From NCBI GenBank assembly GCA_944470555.2, contig OX104129.1, positions 51,431,998-51,495,997 of the forward strand: 64,000 nt of DNA, written 5' to 3'. The position numbers were made by a program, and so were the translations under genes. The notes beneath the pieces are model-generated. The model did no database searches. It was not told where the DNA came from and saw only the letters and a program-made list of their open reading frames with translations. The DNA comes from Heterobilharzia americana. Lineage: Eukaryota > Platyhelminthes > Trematoda > Strigeidida > Schistosomatidae. Position 1 is the stretch's first letter. Each line of letters begins with the position of its first letter. Below, piece after piece: positions 62,991 to 64,000 of the stretch.

Positions 62991-63633
62991 GATGATACTT
63001 TCGTGCTGATAATGCATTCCCTAAAACACGTTGTGAGATTCGGTTTTAGATTAGACTGTTGACTACAGCTTACAGTGATACGAAATCATATACTTGCTGA
63101 ACGATGTTTTGGGTACTATTTGATTTCTTCCAATCGTATCACAGTAATCCAACAGATTTTAACCATATTTTATGGTCCGCAAGGTTTTCGTTCTTCATTT
63201 TCAGTATTGGTAATAATAATTAAAATTTACATATATCTGCAACGTGTGGCAAATCACCCGTTTGCATGCGTGATGAGGAACCAGTGCAACCAGAGCAATA
63301 GACGAGCTTTTTAGATTACTTAGCAGGGTCTTTTGTTCTATATTTTTCAAACATTTCGCTCGCTCATATCTTATCTTACTCTAGTCGGTCAATTTGACCT
63401 ACCAATTTGACCTTCAAGTCATTAACTAGTGACTGAAGGACTAGATTTTCATGCCTAATTAAATCTGCAGGGCGTTTCGAAGCACAAAGTTTGCAGGTCT
63501 AACTGCCTTTTTCGCCAGCATTGTGAAAAATTCCATGTAAGATTTTCCTGCTTCAGTTTTTGAAAAGCATCAAAACAGAGGTTTATAATCCCTTCTTATT
63601 TATTTTAAAAATAGTACTAATATTATTTGATTT

Positions 63634-63800
63634 ATGGTGGCTAGCGGTGAGATCCAAGACTAGTGTCTAGTTTTATTTGGGATTACTAATATGCATAACA
63701 TCAGGTGCTGGTGTTCTGGCTGAAACTCGAACCCAACGTCCTCCGCTTCAAACACGAAAGCATGATCCACTGTACTACTACGCAAGGCACGAGGGACACC
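63634..63800 (-). repeat. Divergent hammerhead-type SINE, minus
   Basis: The reverse strand has a B-box-like GGGTTCGAGTTTC (63723-63735) and an A-box-like stretch near 63765-63785. Downstream come AATCCCAAATAAAAC and CTTGGATCTCACCGCTAGCC, which align with the stem II and post-cleavage parts of the 23.9-kb copy (AGTCCCAAATAGGAC, CCTGGATTCCACTGCTAGCC). The CTGATGA core is not preserved in place. Confidence 0.6.
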
Positions 63801-64000
63801 TCTTAAGTACCCTTTCTTTTTCTCACATCTTTAATTAAGATGAATAGCAATAATGACAGCGGATCGTAGTTTCACAGTACTCAGTATCCTTATCACGTAA
63901 CATTCTAGACCAACAGTTACTTGAATGATTTAACTCACCTGCGGAGTATTGTTAGTAGCATGAAGACACTTCCAACGCTCAGTGTTGATACCCGTTGACA

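Larger units (their letters stand above)
61265..64000 (+). other. Probable next liprin-alpha intron, reaching the window end
   Basis: Begins with GTAAAT after the last exon. I found no further liprin block up to 64000. It contains the hairpin at 62644-62843 and the SINE fragments at 62860-62990 and 63634-63800. Confidence 0.6.

Noticed and set aside
61265..64000. Further liprin-alpha exon before the window end
   Set aside because: No stretch with liprin coiled-coil blocks flanked by AG and GT was found; the next exon probably lies beyond 64000.
1..64000. CRISPR arrays, operons, bacterial-type promoters
   Set aside because: No spaced direct repeats and no clustered intact genes. The introns and retroelements show this is eukaryotic nuclear DNA.

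Overview
The window looks like nuclear DNA of a schistosome-type blood fluke (family Schistosomatidae). It is AT-rich, with long introns and canonical GT..AG splicing, and it is packed with transposon families typical of that group. These are a CsRn1/Boudicca-type Ty3 LTR element primed by tRNA-Trp, an RTE-like non-LTR element, a Penelope-like element, and tRNA-derived SINEs carrying hammerhead ribozyme sequence (Smalpha type). The species cannot be fixed by reading alone.

Layout. 1-847: nothing recognised. 848-3664: an LTR retrotransposon with near-identical 344-bp LTRs, a 4-bp target duplication, an intact gag, a protease frame reached through a textbook -1 frameshift signal, and a pol cut off inside reverse transcriptase. 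About 3757-4870 (minus): a decayed Penelope-like element with RT and GIY-YIG remains. About 4.9-28 kb: no confident host gene; it holds a Ty3-type RT relic (14 kb, minus), a head-to-head pair of hammerhead SINEs (17.8-18.2 kb), a 2.5-kb decayed RTE element (21.4-23.9 kb, minus) abutting another hammerhead SINE, and several dispersed repeats.

28.155-61.264 kb (plus): six consecutive exons of a liprin-alpha (PPFIA/syd-2) gene, spread over 33 kb. They total 1296 nt, exactly 432 codons, with consistent phases at every junction. They encode the N-terminal coiled-coil half. The upstream start exon and the downstream exons (rest of the coiled coil and the three SAM domains) were not found here. The two largest introns (11.4 and 13.4 kb) are full of SINE and RTE fragments.

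61.3-64 kb: intron or unassigned sequence with a striking 200-bp near-perfect hairpin (62644-62843) and two SINE fragments.

The only host gene supported is liprin-alpha, a presynaptic active-zone scaffold; everything else recognisable is mobile DNA. The points most worth a second look are the gag-pro frameshift signal in a young pol-deleted LTR element, the recurrent head-to-head arrangement of SINE copies, the graded decay of hammerhead cores, and the long hairpin.
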